DNA of 64,000 bases from Haliclystus octoradiatus (Eukaryota; Cnidaria; Staurozoa; Stauromedusae; Haliclystidae), in contig OU744448.1 in NCBI GenBank assembly GCA_916610825.1, positions 11,102,125 through 11,166,124 of the forward strand. The letters run 5' to 3'. The first letter of the stretch is position 1. Each line of letters opens with the position of its first letter. Under the pieces are notes generated by a model that was given only the letters and a program-made list of their open reading frames with translations, did not search any database and was not told where the DNA came from. Position numbers and translations under genes: made by a program. Of this stretch, positions 37,101 through 48,700 are shown in pieces.

Positions 37101-40100
37101 TTCAAAATGGCACGTGAATTCGACACAAAATTCAGAAAATTAAATGATTGTTATTTCTGTTCAATCGATATTCGATATATGAGTAGAAGTATTAATAGTC
37201 CAGAGAGTATACCATTTAGTTAGTTATTATATCAAATTGATGTTGTCAAAGTTTAGGTTCTATCATTACAGTAATAAGAAAATATTGACGACGGAAAGTT
37301 GGGAGTTGGGAATAGCGTTCATTATGTTATTGAACTGCTGGAAGGCGTAACATTACTGCAAATTCAGAGGGTCCATTCCTTCTAGCTATATAGCTATCGT
37401 AAAATCCAGTTAAATTTTTCCTACAATTATTATTGAATCAATTTCTTTCTGCTTTGTCTGAAAATGAAGTATGATTATTACAAAATGAAATATTGCAAAG
37501 TCCTGCGAATTTTTTAATTGCTTCTTTTTAAAACAAAACATTTCAGGTTAACTCTATAGGCCTACTTACATAAACAGTTAACCACGTAATTACATCATAA
37601 CTAGGTCATATAATGATGGAAAACCGAGGGTAAAAACCACATAATAATTCCCTTACCAATTTCAGTGGAATAGAAATTATAATCCAACTTTACATCGTTT
37701 ATTTAGAAAAAGAGACAACTAAACTTAGAATTAAACTACGATTTAGAGATTTAAATCTAAAGAGAAAAAGTTTTAATAAGTCAACATAACAACTCAGGCT
37801 AAACGACTGATTAGAATTCTGATTAGAAAGATCAAGTTAAGCTCAATTAAGCGGCCTTCAGCCAGATATACACTGTTAATTATTGCAAAACTATTGAATA
37901 TTAAAATATTTAACTTATTATCAAACATTTCGTATGTGTTATAATTCATAATTCGGATATTCATATGGATTTAGCTGTTTTGTGGAGGTTAATAGATGCA
38001 AAACCAAGACCTTAGTTTGCATGTTTGGTTGTTGTTTGGAAACCCTTCCCTTGGCAAACAACAAGGTACAATTCGGTTTTCGTCATTTTTCTGAAACTGT
38101 CGATTGTGCAGTTAATTTTCTTCATAACATATACGCAAATGGAAATGTCAAATACCACCTTGCTATTTTCCTTGAATTAAAGAAAGCTTTCGACACCGTA
38201 TCCCAAAAAACCTGTTGAAGAAATTATCTCACTATGGCATCGGTAAAAATGAATTATTTTCGTTTGAATTAATTCCTTTATCTCTTTCCTGCAAAACACA
38301 ACTTTCGGTGTACCCCCAAGGAAGCATCATTGGTCCTCTGCTTCTCATTATTTTTACCAATGACCTTCCTTCTGTAATTAATTTCAAAACCAACATATTT
38401 GCTGATGATTACCATTTCAAATCAGTTCAAAGTCAACATGCTAACTGTGCACCTCCACAAAACTAAACTCAACCTTTTCAAATCACATTACTTGACTAAA
38501 CAAAATATTGCAGTTAATGGACATCAATTTGAACAATGAGCAAAATTTTTAGGTCTGCTTTTAGATGATCAGTTAAACTGGCGCGATCACATTTCTCATG
38601 TCTGTTTTATATTTCTCAAAATTTCTTATTTAACGATTCCGCAATTCTCTTTAATAAAATCATAAACTCAAAATTGTCATAGTGTTATGCCTCAAATGAC
38701 AAGGAGCACACAACATAGACAAATTCAATAAGATGTAACTGTAAGAATGTATTTCTTAATACGTCTTGTCACTACAACGCTCTCTCTAACTCTGAGAGAA
38801 CCTATATTGGGTATTTATTGCGGAGCAATAGCTAACAGCCAATCACATTATAGTTATTGTTAAAGTAATTGTTATATGTGAGCACTAGGCTTATTACATA
38901 ATTGAATATAATTTATGTAACTGGGGTCACAACTCAAATGCTAGCTTCTTGGACAAGCTTTATAAGCAATGTATTCGGATTATTATGAGTATGAAGCCCA
39001 GACCCCACACTGAACTTCTTCTTAAGGGGTTGTATGCTTAAGCCTATAGGCCTTCTCCAATTTAATCATATATGTATAAATTGAATGTTCTAATTTTCCT
39101 CTATACAAGGTAGGCATATTGTCCAAAAATTTTACCTTGTCTCAATCATACATTAAATTTAGTCCATCAAGTTTTCGAAAAAACCGTTTATCTACAGAAT
39201 CTTTGGAGCAAATCAAATCAAACTCTAATTTTACCTTTTCCATCAGATCTACAAGAAATGTTTGTAATCATCTTGCGGACCCTAAATAAACAAGCACTGT
39301 GCTTAAAGAGTACCATCAAGCATAATCATATTGAACATATTGTGAATCCGATACTATATATGTAAATAAGTAGGCTATACAGTATATTGTGTACTGTAAA
39401 ATGTAGCTATTCACTGTATTACCTGTGTTCACTTGATAAATGCTTGAAAGATATCTATCTATAACTAGCAGATCACATTTAAATGTCAAGCTGAAAAACT
39501 TGTTTACTCAAGCCCCCTTTTCCATTTCTAGCTCACTCATGTTAAGTGCTTAGCGATGCTAGCCAACACAAATATTACTTTCTTACATTGTTCCCATTGT
39601 CCACATGACTTCATCTACCATGTCTAGTGCAGCATGGACAACAAACTGATGAAGGGGACCATTGTCTTCTCTAATCTGGAAATCATCATCAACAAACATA
39701 AATTAATAGGATGTCCATTAATGGCACAAGTTGCAACACAATTGGAGGTTATATGATCGCGATAGGGTTTTTGAAAAACTAATTACAGTTTCGTTGTGAG
39801 GATAAGCATATGATTGATGATTATGTTTACATAGCATGTTAATCAGAAACATAAAAAAACATGTACAAGGCAAAAGGACACTACCAACAGCCCTTCTTTG
39901 AAAAAAGGCACTGCCATTACCCCCAAAAGCTGAAAATTTGTTATAATTACTCCTGCGAAAACAGTTCAGGAGTCTATGAACTGTTCATGAACACTTGAAC
40001 TGTTTTTCGTAGGGGTATATTCAGGGGCCTAATCAGTGGAGGTGCCTAACCATTATTTTTGATGTAGGGAAGTTACCTAAATGTTTTGGAAAGATGACAC

Positions 40101-41264
40101 ACATTTTTCAAGCTAAAACTTGTGTCCTTTTTTACACATACTGAGGGGCTGTTTACATGGAATGAGTTGTCTCATTGCTTTGTGTTGTCCTACTGCGGCC
40201 GTGAGAAAATATAGGCTTTTTGGTCATGATTGAGTTCATTTGTTCAACTCGCTAACTAGCCCACCTGCCATAGCCTAGATCTTGTCTGCCAGGTGCTGTT
40301 AAACAGTGAAGACTATATGGCTCCGTTCCGTCTATAATCGTTGGCTTTCTGTTAGAGACAGATTGACATTGCATCAACTATTATTCACTAATAAAACTAA
40401 ATTCAAACTAGCTCCTCCTTTGCTTTCTAACATCTTTTAACAGCTACATACCATCAAGTCAAGATCCCCTCACACTGACATTTATATAAAACAGGAACAA
40501 CTTGCTATTGCATCAAATGGTGTCATAGAATGTGTAGATTTTTTCAAGTACTTAGGATCTGCACCCCTATCATTTTGAGATCATCTAACCCACCGTAGAG
40601 GTTTAAGCAAGTTCTGGGAATCTGATATTAACAATGGCGCTAAGTTAAGACTGTTCAGTGTTCAGGCACACTTAATAGAGCCTGTTTTGTTGTACCATGG
40701 TTGTACGCATCTACAAATGTGGGTTCTCTCAACCACGACTCGTCTTGATTTGACATCATATGATGCCATGCTTCATGATGATGCAAAGTAAACGATAGCA
40801 AGAAATTTTAAGAGGCAAGTAATAAAGAATTAAATATCAAATCAAACAAGAAGAACAGCAAGACACGTTAAAGCAACCAAAGCAAGCACCTCTAGCTCTA
40901 GACTCTAAATGAGGCGCTACACTAATAATAGTAATAATATGTAAATATGTTCCCAAATATGAACGAAGACAAATAATTCTATTTTAGCACTTTCGTTGTA
41001 ACACATTGATCATAATAATTATAATATGTAACTAGCTTAGCTAGCTATGGCTATGAAAGACTATGATTAATGATGGAAGTGCAACTGTGCAAGACCGGCA
41101 AGATTTAGAAGGAGGTTGAGAGAGAGGGCGAGTTAGCTTTTTCGCATGTTACTTACCTTTCTCTGATGATCAATGGTTGAACTTTTGCTTTGAGAACGAA
41201 ATTCTAGTTCGAAAACAGGGTTGTCAAACTTTCCAACGATAACAAAGTAGTAAAATCCTGACAT
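34169..41264 (-). CDS. TRAPPC2: Trafficking protein particle complex subunit 2 (Sedlin), 5 exons
   Basis: Exons: 41157-41264, 39587-39675, 36923-36984, 35319-35404 and 34169-34267, all with GT-AG borders and matching phases. They total 444 bases, 147 residues plus stop (human about 140). Exon 1 starts [20 protein letters not shown], the N-terminal beta-strands of the longin-like fold. Exon 2 gives [17 protein letters not shown], keeping the Asp (D47 in human) hit in spondyloepiphyseal dysplasia tarda. Exon 3 is [20 protein letters not shown], exon 4 [19 protein letters not shown], exon 5 [12 protein letters not shown] to RRHLLN. TRAPPC2 is an adaptor subunit of TRAPP complexes, which act as Rab exchange factors and tethers in ER-Golgi transport. 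An insertion of a few residues relative to human lies at the exon 1/2 join (QRKIREDNG). Divergent from the gene at 43737. Confidence 0.95.
34318..35318 (-). other. TRAPPC2 intron 4, with a short AAGT repeat
   Basis: Intron 34268-35318. An AAGT microsatellite lies near 34300-34314. No other feature seen. Confidence 0.6.
35470..35670. repeat. Dispersed repeat in TRAPPC2 intron 3
   Basis: Shares ACAAAAGGTTT, CAATTTTCTTC.GAATTT and GATCC-type blocks in the same order with 56275-56470. Family unknown. Confidence 0.5.
36646..36835. mobile_element. Pogo/Tc1-like MITE, copy 3, in TRAPPC2 intron 3
   Basis: Starts CAGTAAAATCTGGCAATAAC after TA and ends GCGGATTCAATTG. About 190 bases, with the same interior as 32414-32601. 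It ends about 90 bases from TRAPPC2 exon 3. No ORF. Confidence 0.8.
37975..39375 (+). pseudogene. LINE RT relic in TRAPPC2 intron 2 (antisense)
   Basis: On the plus strand: [74 protein letters not shown] (YADD-type catalytic motif), [17 protein letters not shown], then after an insertion [19 protein letters not shown] and [15 protein letters not shown]. These are the RT to C-terminal motifs of a CR1/jockey-like LINE. A stop after DTVSQKTC at 38216 and further stops and shifts inactivate it. Confidence 0.85.
38683..38924. mobile_element. Possible solo LTR inside the LINE relic
   Basis: About 240 bases separate two parts of the LINE that would otherwise be continuous. The insert begins TGTTATGCCTCAAATGAC, contains GCCAATCAC, and ends near CTTATTACA, with CATA on both sides. 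This suggests a solo LTR with a 4-base target duplication, but no internal region or second copy is available for comparison. Confidence 0.4.
40490..40800 (+). pseudogene. LINE C-terminal fragment in TRAPPC2 intron 1
   Basis: The plus strand reads [19 protein letters not shown], then [20 protein letters not shown] and [19 protein letters not shown]. This is the connection and C-terminal part of a LINE RT (FKYLGS, LLYG.ETW-type). One stop interrupts it; no other part of the element is seen. Confidence 0.7.
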
Positions 41265-42849
41265 TTTGGCAGGAAAGTCTGACTCCCTTTACTTATAAGC
41301 TTAAGGTCGCCATGTTGTGATTCTCAATGGGGCAGAGTAGGGGATGAGGAATCGGGAGAAACCACTGAAAACTGAGAGGGGCTTGAAGATTGAGATAACA
41401 GTTTTCGTAGTCATAAATCAACTCGAATTGATAATTGATATAAATTGTGATACTAACGTACAGGGCAAAACCGTGTGTATGTTATTTTGTATTCACCATC
41501 CTCGTATCGATATTGAATTTTACTTTTAAATTTGAATGTATTTTTGCAAAAACAGTTCATTGATCTCCCTCCTTTTCGACATGACTTGTACCATGTGACC
41601 CATTTTTCAACCAATGGTATGCCATGACGACTTTGGCGCGTGCACTCTGCTCAGCAACGAAGGAAGCTTTGGAAATCTGAAGGAAAACAAAAGTTTGCTT
41701 CTGTACTTTACTTTGCTATTTAACAGCCAAAGGAATGCTGCATGGATTTAAATCTTAGCCTGGATTTTCTTAAATATTAAAGGTAGCTACCTGAATTATG
41801 CATACGTTCCTTTAGTGCCGTTGAGTAGCTTTCTCAAGGCTAAAATGATTTGTTGTTGTAGAAAAAGCTTGCGATGAGCTGAGCATGTGTGTACTTGTCT
41901 AGTCTCTCATTTTAACTATGGGTTCGGTTCTATCGAATTTTTCTCAATGATTTAGTACGGGGAGTATAATTTACCCTTCTTGAATTATGCCTTAGGGTGC
42001 ATTACCACTTAGTTACTAAACTATTGCGCTGCACGTCCCTATCATCAAGCTTCTATATACTTCTTGAGTTGAATTTTGACATGCTGTCTGATATTCATCA
42101 TAAGATCAAGCAAGATCAAAAACGGCTAGAATTCCCACCATATAATTAATTGCTTGTAGACCTACAGAATCAACAGCTTACAGTAGCAACAAGCTAATGC
42201 AAGCAGTTAACTTTATCTGCTGACAGCCTATCATTTCTGTTTACAATGCTTTAGCTCCAACTCCAATATGATCTAGGAAGGAAGGTCATTCATTGTTTTT
42301 ATAGTTCTAGTACTGCAATAGAATTTTCGCAACAATAGCCTAACAATAATCTGCCCCACTGTTATTCTAGAGTTGCCTTTTGTTTGCCAGCTGTCATCTA
42401 ATTATTCATTCAATTTCAAATTCTCAAGGTATCTAATAGACTCATAGAGCAATCTTATGACATTGAAATGCAATGTGAACAGGAAAAATGAGAATTATGT
42501 GAACATACCTTCCAACCTGATTTTTATACCTCATATAGGTTATTATTAAAAGTTGGAAACCTTGAGAATTTGAGAATCTTTAAATTTTGGCTGAAATTCA
42601 TTCATTCATTTTATTTTATTAAGGTAATCCAAAAAAGCTCAGAGCATGTCTTCTTTGTGGGACCCTCGTGAATAATATATACTAATAACAATAGAATAAA
42701 ATAAGCGATTGCACTAGCTATCAGTATGCAATGCTATCCTACAATTGTTCAACTCCTTGGCGTATCTAACTTACATCATAAGACATAATGTTTGTAATAG
42801 CAGGCTATGAATGTAATGAAATCATTCTCAAATTCTTAGCTTTAGTTAT
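41265..42849. promoter_or_regulatory. Divergent promoter region between TRAPPC2 and the coiled-coil gene
   Basis: The two genes point away from each other. A CCAAT box (TTCAACCAATGG near 41608) is followed by a GGCGCG-containing, less AT-rich stretch at 41630-41700, a plausible bidirectional core. The 5' untranslated exon of the plus-strand gene should start in this region but could not be fixed. Confidence 0.4.
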
Positions 42850-43319
42850 GCGGATATCAGCGGCTTTCCTGGGGGATGACCCCCGGGATTTGCAAAACAC
42901 CTGTGCAAAAGTCATTTAACCCCCTGGTGTATGGGGGCAATATTTTTCAATAATTCTCCTCCCCCAAGGAGAAAAAAGTATTGAAAATGATGAGTTTCTT
43001 GATTTTTATACAAATGATTCTACAACAATACGCAGAGAATTACACAATTGTACAAAAATGTTGTTTTTCTCAACAAACAACAGCTTTGCACGAGAAATAC
43101 GACTGAAGAAACGAGATGCATTCAGTTCATAATGGCGGACATTTGTAAAAACCGCTGACCAGCATACAAATCCTGTGAGTTATCCCCCTGAGGTATTTCC
43201 TGTTTTTGCAAACAGAGAAAATCCCCTCCCTCAGGGGCACATGTTCTCTAGCAAATCTCAACCAATCCCCCTGGGTCCCCGAGGGTCACCCCCGGGAAAG
43301 ACGCTGATACCCGATACGC
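42850..43319. mobile_element. ~470-bp TIR element with C/G-run interior
   Basis: The left end ATATCAGCGGCTTTCCTGGG and the right end CCCGGGAAAGACGCTGATAC are inverted matches over about 35 bases. The interior is rich in CCCCC and GGGGG runs, unlike its AT-rich surroundings. No ORF, superfamily unassigned. It lies upstream of the coding start at 43737. Confidence 0.75.
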
Positions 43320-43736
43320 TAGAATATGGTCTAGGCCTACAGGTGTAATATGTGACTAGGCTACTGTTCTGTCTAGTCACCTGATTTTCTATCCATGGAT
43401 CTTTTTACTAGAAAGTACAGTGTTTTAGTGTTTCATGATTCAGTAGGCCCTAATAGTCTCCTTGAACATTGCTGTGAGATTTGATTCACATATCCCTCAT
43501 GTTTCACATAGAATGTCAAAAAACCTTGCATAAGTATGGTAAATTATTTACCACCTAGATAAAGAACAGAGCAACTGTGTGTATTACACACACATAAAAA
43601 CATCGCTATTTCATTAACATTATCTCTAAATTTATTTCACATTCTATTACATTTAGTCTTTTAAGAAAGGTCACCTGTCAGGTCAGCCAAATGTTTTGTA
43701 CTCTAGGCTATATCTAAAGTTTATTTTCCTTTGCAG

Positions 43737-46700
43737 ATGAGTAAGGCACCAAATAGATCTCAGGGTGCAGGTCGGGCATCTCCTATCAATACTAAAGTGA
43801 AACCTTTTAGTAAAGAATATCTGGCTCAGCTCACAAAACAAATGGAGTACTACATGGCATTGGGATCTATTCCGTCTTGGGAATATTATAAAGTAGCTGA
43901 GCCAATTATACAAGTAAGTTTGAACAGCATTGAATTGATTAAAAAGTTTAAAATGTTCAAAGCACCATCCGTTTAATTATTGACGTGCAGAAAAACCAAC
44001 ATTTCCAAACTGTCGGGAGTTGTTTGAACTCCATAAATGCCAAATGGGCTTCCAGACCTGTGCTGATCGATGCAAATAAAGTAACAGTCTCGTTTTCATT
44101 AACCTCTTATTCATGTAACATGTTAAATAATGATATACTGTGAATTATGAAATAGACATTCCTCTGTGAGACATTAACTTGAATAGATCTCTTACAACGT
44201 TATTAAATCTTTGTTGATTTGTCTTGTCTTTAATATACAAACTTATGATGCAGAATGAATCATATATTATACAAATGCCTTCTACAAATGGTGACCCCGA
44301 CGTGATGATACCGCGAAGACAAAATTCAACTCCAATTATAAATCACGAGGAATCACTTCAATCACAGAAAACGATCAACGTGGTCAGTGCACCAATAAAA
44401 CTGCCACCATTTCACCGGATGCATATTTCTTTTTGGTTTGAACAAATTGAAAGCATGTTTGCATTAAGCATAGTTACGGCCAAGATATCCAAATATCACT
44501 ATGTTATTGCTGAGTTACCACCTGACGTTGGACCTCTGGTAGTCATGGAAGAATCACATGCAGCTGATATTGACAAACCTTATACAAAGTTAAAAGCTTC
44601 ACTAAAGCAAATGTTTGGTAAGACGAAGCAGCAGCGCCTTCAAGAGGCACTCGGTGAGATTTCCTTGGAAGGTTTGAAACCTTCTATTTGAGCATTAAAG
44701 ATCAGAAAGTCTCTTTTAGCCTCTGGGATTAAGGACGAGGATAGCTTAGTTCACCATCGCCTTATGAGTGCCCTGCCACCTCAAATTAGAAATATATTAT
44801 TGGCTCAGGTTCATTTACCCTCCACAGATTTTTTATTAATTGCAGATGCAATCTGGAATTCTGCCCGTTTCGAAACGGTCCAGGCTGTTTCGCAACCGTC
44901 TGCCTCGCCTACTTTGCATGTGGATGCAATTTCACACTCATCCCGCCGTGACAGTTCCTCTCTTGACGTTGATAAATCTGTAGTCCGAGGTTTCTATAGA
45001 GATCAACCACCTGTCATCTGCCGCTCACACTTATATTTCACTGACAAGGCAAAGCAATGCACCCGCTGTTGCAAATGGCCCGGGACTAAACCTCCTTTTG
45101 ATCGCTCATCTTCCCCCACTGGTTCACGTTCTATCTCCCGTGTCCCGGGAAACTCGTGAGTCACGTCAAGTCCCCTACTCGACGTGGCAAATGTTTATAT
45201 GTTACAGGGAAAGTTCCCTATTTACCTTCGTTAGCATTTTTAATTGACACAGGCTCTCGGCTGTTTCCATTTTACCTAGTTCTGTCGTCAAATCATTAAA
45301 TATTCCATTTTCATCTTCTAATTTATCTCTTATTTCGGCATCCGGACGTTCTATTATTGTCGACGGCGAAATTCTTACGGACATCAGTATCCCACAATTG
45401 CGCCGTTGTTTTCAACATTGTTTTGTCATTGCCAACGTTACCCAGCCAATTTTAGGCATCGATTTTTTACAACACCATAAAATTGTTGTTGAATGTGCTG
45501 CCAGCACCTTGACAGACAACATGACGTCATTATCCACCTCATTGCGTTCTTGTCAGGTGTCTGTAGATTCATTAAAATTTAATTTTCCAACCTATTTATC
45601 ATCCAAATTAACGAAATTACTTCACAATTACAATATTCTTTTTTCTCCTCTCACTATTTCATAAACACCCCCACATAACGTCACTCATCGTATTGAGACT
45701 ACCGTGGAACCCGTTTTTTGTCGTCCTCCGCGTATGCACCCAAATAAATTAGCAATTGCTCGCACAGAGTGTGATAAATTTTTGAAAGCTGGTATCATTC
45801 AGCCTGCTACTAGCGAATGGGCAAGCCCCTTACATTTAGTACCTAAATCTGAACCAGGCATGTTTCGACCGGTAGGGGACTACCAAGCTTTAAATCGGAT
45901 CACAAAACCGGATCATTATCCCCTACCAGATATTCAATCGTTTAACAGTTGATCTTTATGGTTCAACAGTTTTTTCACGTCTAGATCTGACCAAAGCATA
46001 CTACCAAATTCCCATTCACCCTGATGATCTAGACAAAACTACCGTCACAACTCCTTTCGGTTCTTTTAGTTTTCTCTGTATGCCAATATGACTCAAAAAT
46101 AGTGCTGCTAACTTTTCCCGTTTTATCAACGACGTCCTACGTAATATACCTTGTTTTGCCTACATCGACGACGTTCTCATTTATGGAAAAACGCAGGAGG
46201 AGCATGATGCTCGTTTACAACTGATTTTTGAGCGGTTTCTGCAGTTTGGTTTGCGTTTAAATCTTTCCAAATGTTTGTTTTCCGTTGACCGAGTTGATGT
46301 TTTGGGATTCACTGTTTCTCAGCGGGGTATCAAACCAAAAACAAAATCTAAATCCGACCTTTTAGCATTACCAGCTCCTATTGACTACCCTTCATTGCGT
46401 CGTGCTTTGGGTATGTTTTCCTTTTACCGTCGTTTTATTCCTAATTATGCCGAAATTGTTTTGCCATTACAAAAATTAGTTACTATGACACAACCACCAA
46501 CCAAAAACCAACAGCGTCCAAGGAGCACATTACCTAATTATGTTTGGCTAGAGGCACACGAGACGTCATTTCAAGTTCTAAAAACAGCAATAAATCACGC
46601 TATAGCTCTATGTCATCCAGACCCCTCTTGTACTGATTATTCCATCACCAGTGATGCCTCTGGTCATGCAATTGGTGCTGTACTCCATGAACATAATGGG

Positions 46701-48662
46701 CAATCTGCTCCACTCAGCTTTTATTCTCGTCACCTTTCTCCTGCAGAACAAAAATATTCTACATTTGACAGAGAATTATTGGCAATCTTTGCCGCTGTAA
46801 AACGGTTTCGGTTTATGTTGGAAGATACAACTATCACTGTTTTCACAGATCATGAGCCTATTTCGGCAGCACGGAAATCGCGTTCTAAAACATCACACTC
46901 ACCTCGTCAAGAGCAACAGTTATCCTTTTTATCTCAATTTGTACACAACATTGTTTATGTTGCTGGTGATTTAAATGTAGCTGACACTTTATCTAGAGAT
47001 CTTGCGCCTTGCATTGTAGACTCACTATCGGTCCCTGTGAACATTGTTTCCTTAGGATGTGTTACATTGAATGATTTGGTGCTGTCTCAGCACAAGAATG
47101 ATTTCGATCAGGCCGGTCTCCAACAAATAAAATTTGCTGAAGGGACATTGTGGTGTGACTCCTCAAAATCGGTGCCACGCCCCTTTGTTCCTCTTCCTTT
47201 GCGTCGAAATGTTTTCATGAATATGCACAACATTGGTCACTATGGCCGTGCCGCCTCTTGCAAGTTGATATCGGATCGCTATTATTGGCCTAAAATGAAG
47301 AAGGAAATTTCCCAGTGGGTTCAGCAATGCACAGCTTGTCAGCGAAATAAAGTCACCCGCCATACTGTCACTCCTTCAATACCATATGACATCCCATGTG
47401 ATCGTTTACAAACAGTACACATTGACATTATTCATGTTCCACCTTCCACATGTTCCATCACACATGTTTCATTATCATGTCGTTATCTTCTCACAATGAT
47501 AGACCGTTTTACCAGATGGGTAGAAGTAATCCCTCTCTTAGATATGAGTGCTCCTTCAGTGGCAGAGGCATTTGTAAGGGAGTGGGTAACACGCTATTCT
47601 GCCCCGCAATATGTCATATCCGACCGAGGTTCCGACTTTGACTGTAATTTAATGCACGAATTGGCAAAGCTCATCGGGTTCCTCAAGACCCGCACTACTG
47701 CTTATCACCCCCAAACAAATGGGTTAGTCGAACGAATGCACCGCACGTTGAAGACAGTTTTAAGAACACTTGATACCGATTGGTTTAATGGTTTACCTTC
47801 AGCTTTACTATCACTGAGAATCTGGCCAGATGAGGATGGTGTATCTCCCTACGAACTTTTAACAGGGTTGAAGCCTTTGGTTCCGTGTATTTGTCTGGAA
47901 GATAAAAAGTTATTATCCTCTCATCATTTGTTATCGTCTCTTCAAGAACATTTTAAAGGAGTAAAATTCAAGCCACCAGCTTTAAGTCAACATCTTTCTT
48001 ATGTACCTCCCGAACTAAGTACTTGCAAACGTTTTTGGGTTCGCGTAGATAGGCCTAAACGGCCATTGGAGGCTCCTTATACGGGCCCTTATCGTGTTAT
48101 TAATCGAAATTCAAAGTTTTTCACTATAGATCGTGTTATTTCACGTTCAGATACTGTTTCTGTTGATCGCTCGAAGCCTGTTTATGAGTCTGATGATCTA
48201 CCGTCATGTTCACGTTCATTATCATTTCCACCTGTGTCATTACCATCGTTAACTTTGTCAGCGTCTTCGCCGCCAACCTCGTTTTCGATGTCAAGTCTCA
48301 CATCGACTTCAACAGCGTCGCAGACGCGTTCGTCGACGATGTCTGACTCTGCACCTACCACGACAACAACGACGGTCCAGCCGCCTTTGTTGTCGCTGGA
48401 TAGTTCACATGATCATCCTTCATCCACCACACCAACCATGACACGATCTGGACGAGGAGTACACATAAATGCATCACCTGATTATTACTACTACTAGCAT
48501 GGGATCATGGGATGTGCACTCTTTGGCGTGAAGACCAAACAACCACGTTTTACAGCTATCAGATTCTCAATGTTCATATAATAATAAAAAAAAAAATAAT
48601 AAAAAAAATAATAAGAAACGATAATCATGATAATATATAAGCAATATTATATTTTTACGTAG

Positions 48663-48700
<38 letters not shown>

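Noticed and set aside
39640-39680. CTGATGA in TRAPPC2 exon 2 region as a ribozyme
   Set aside because: It is part of the coding exon read on the other strand; the rest of the fold is absent.
47163-47641. Small ORFs overlapping the integrase
   Set aside because: Shadows of the integrase frame.
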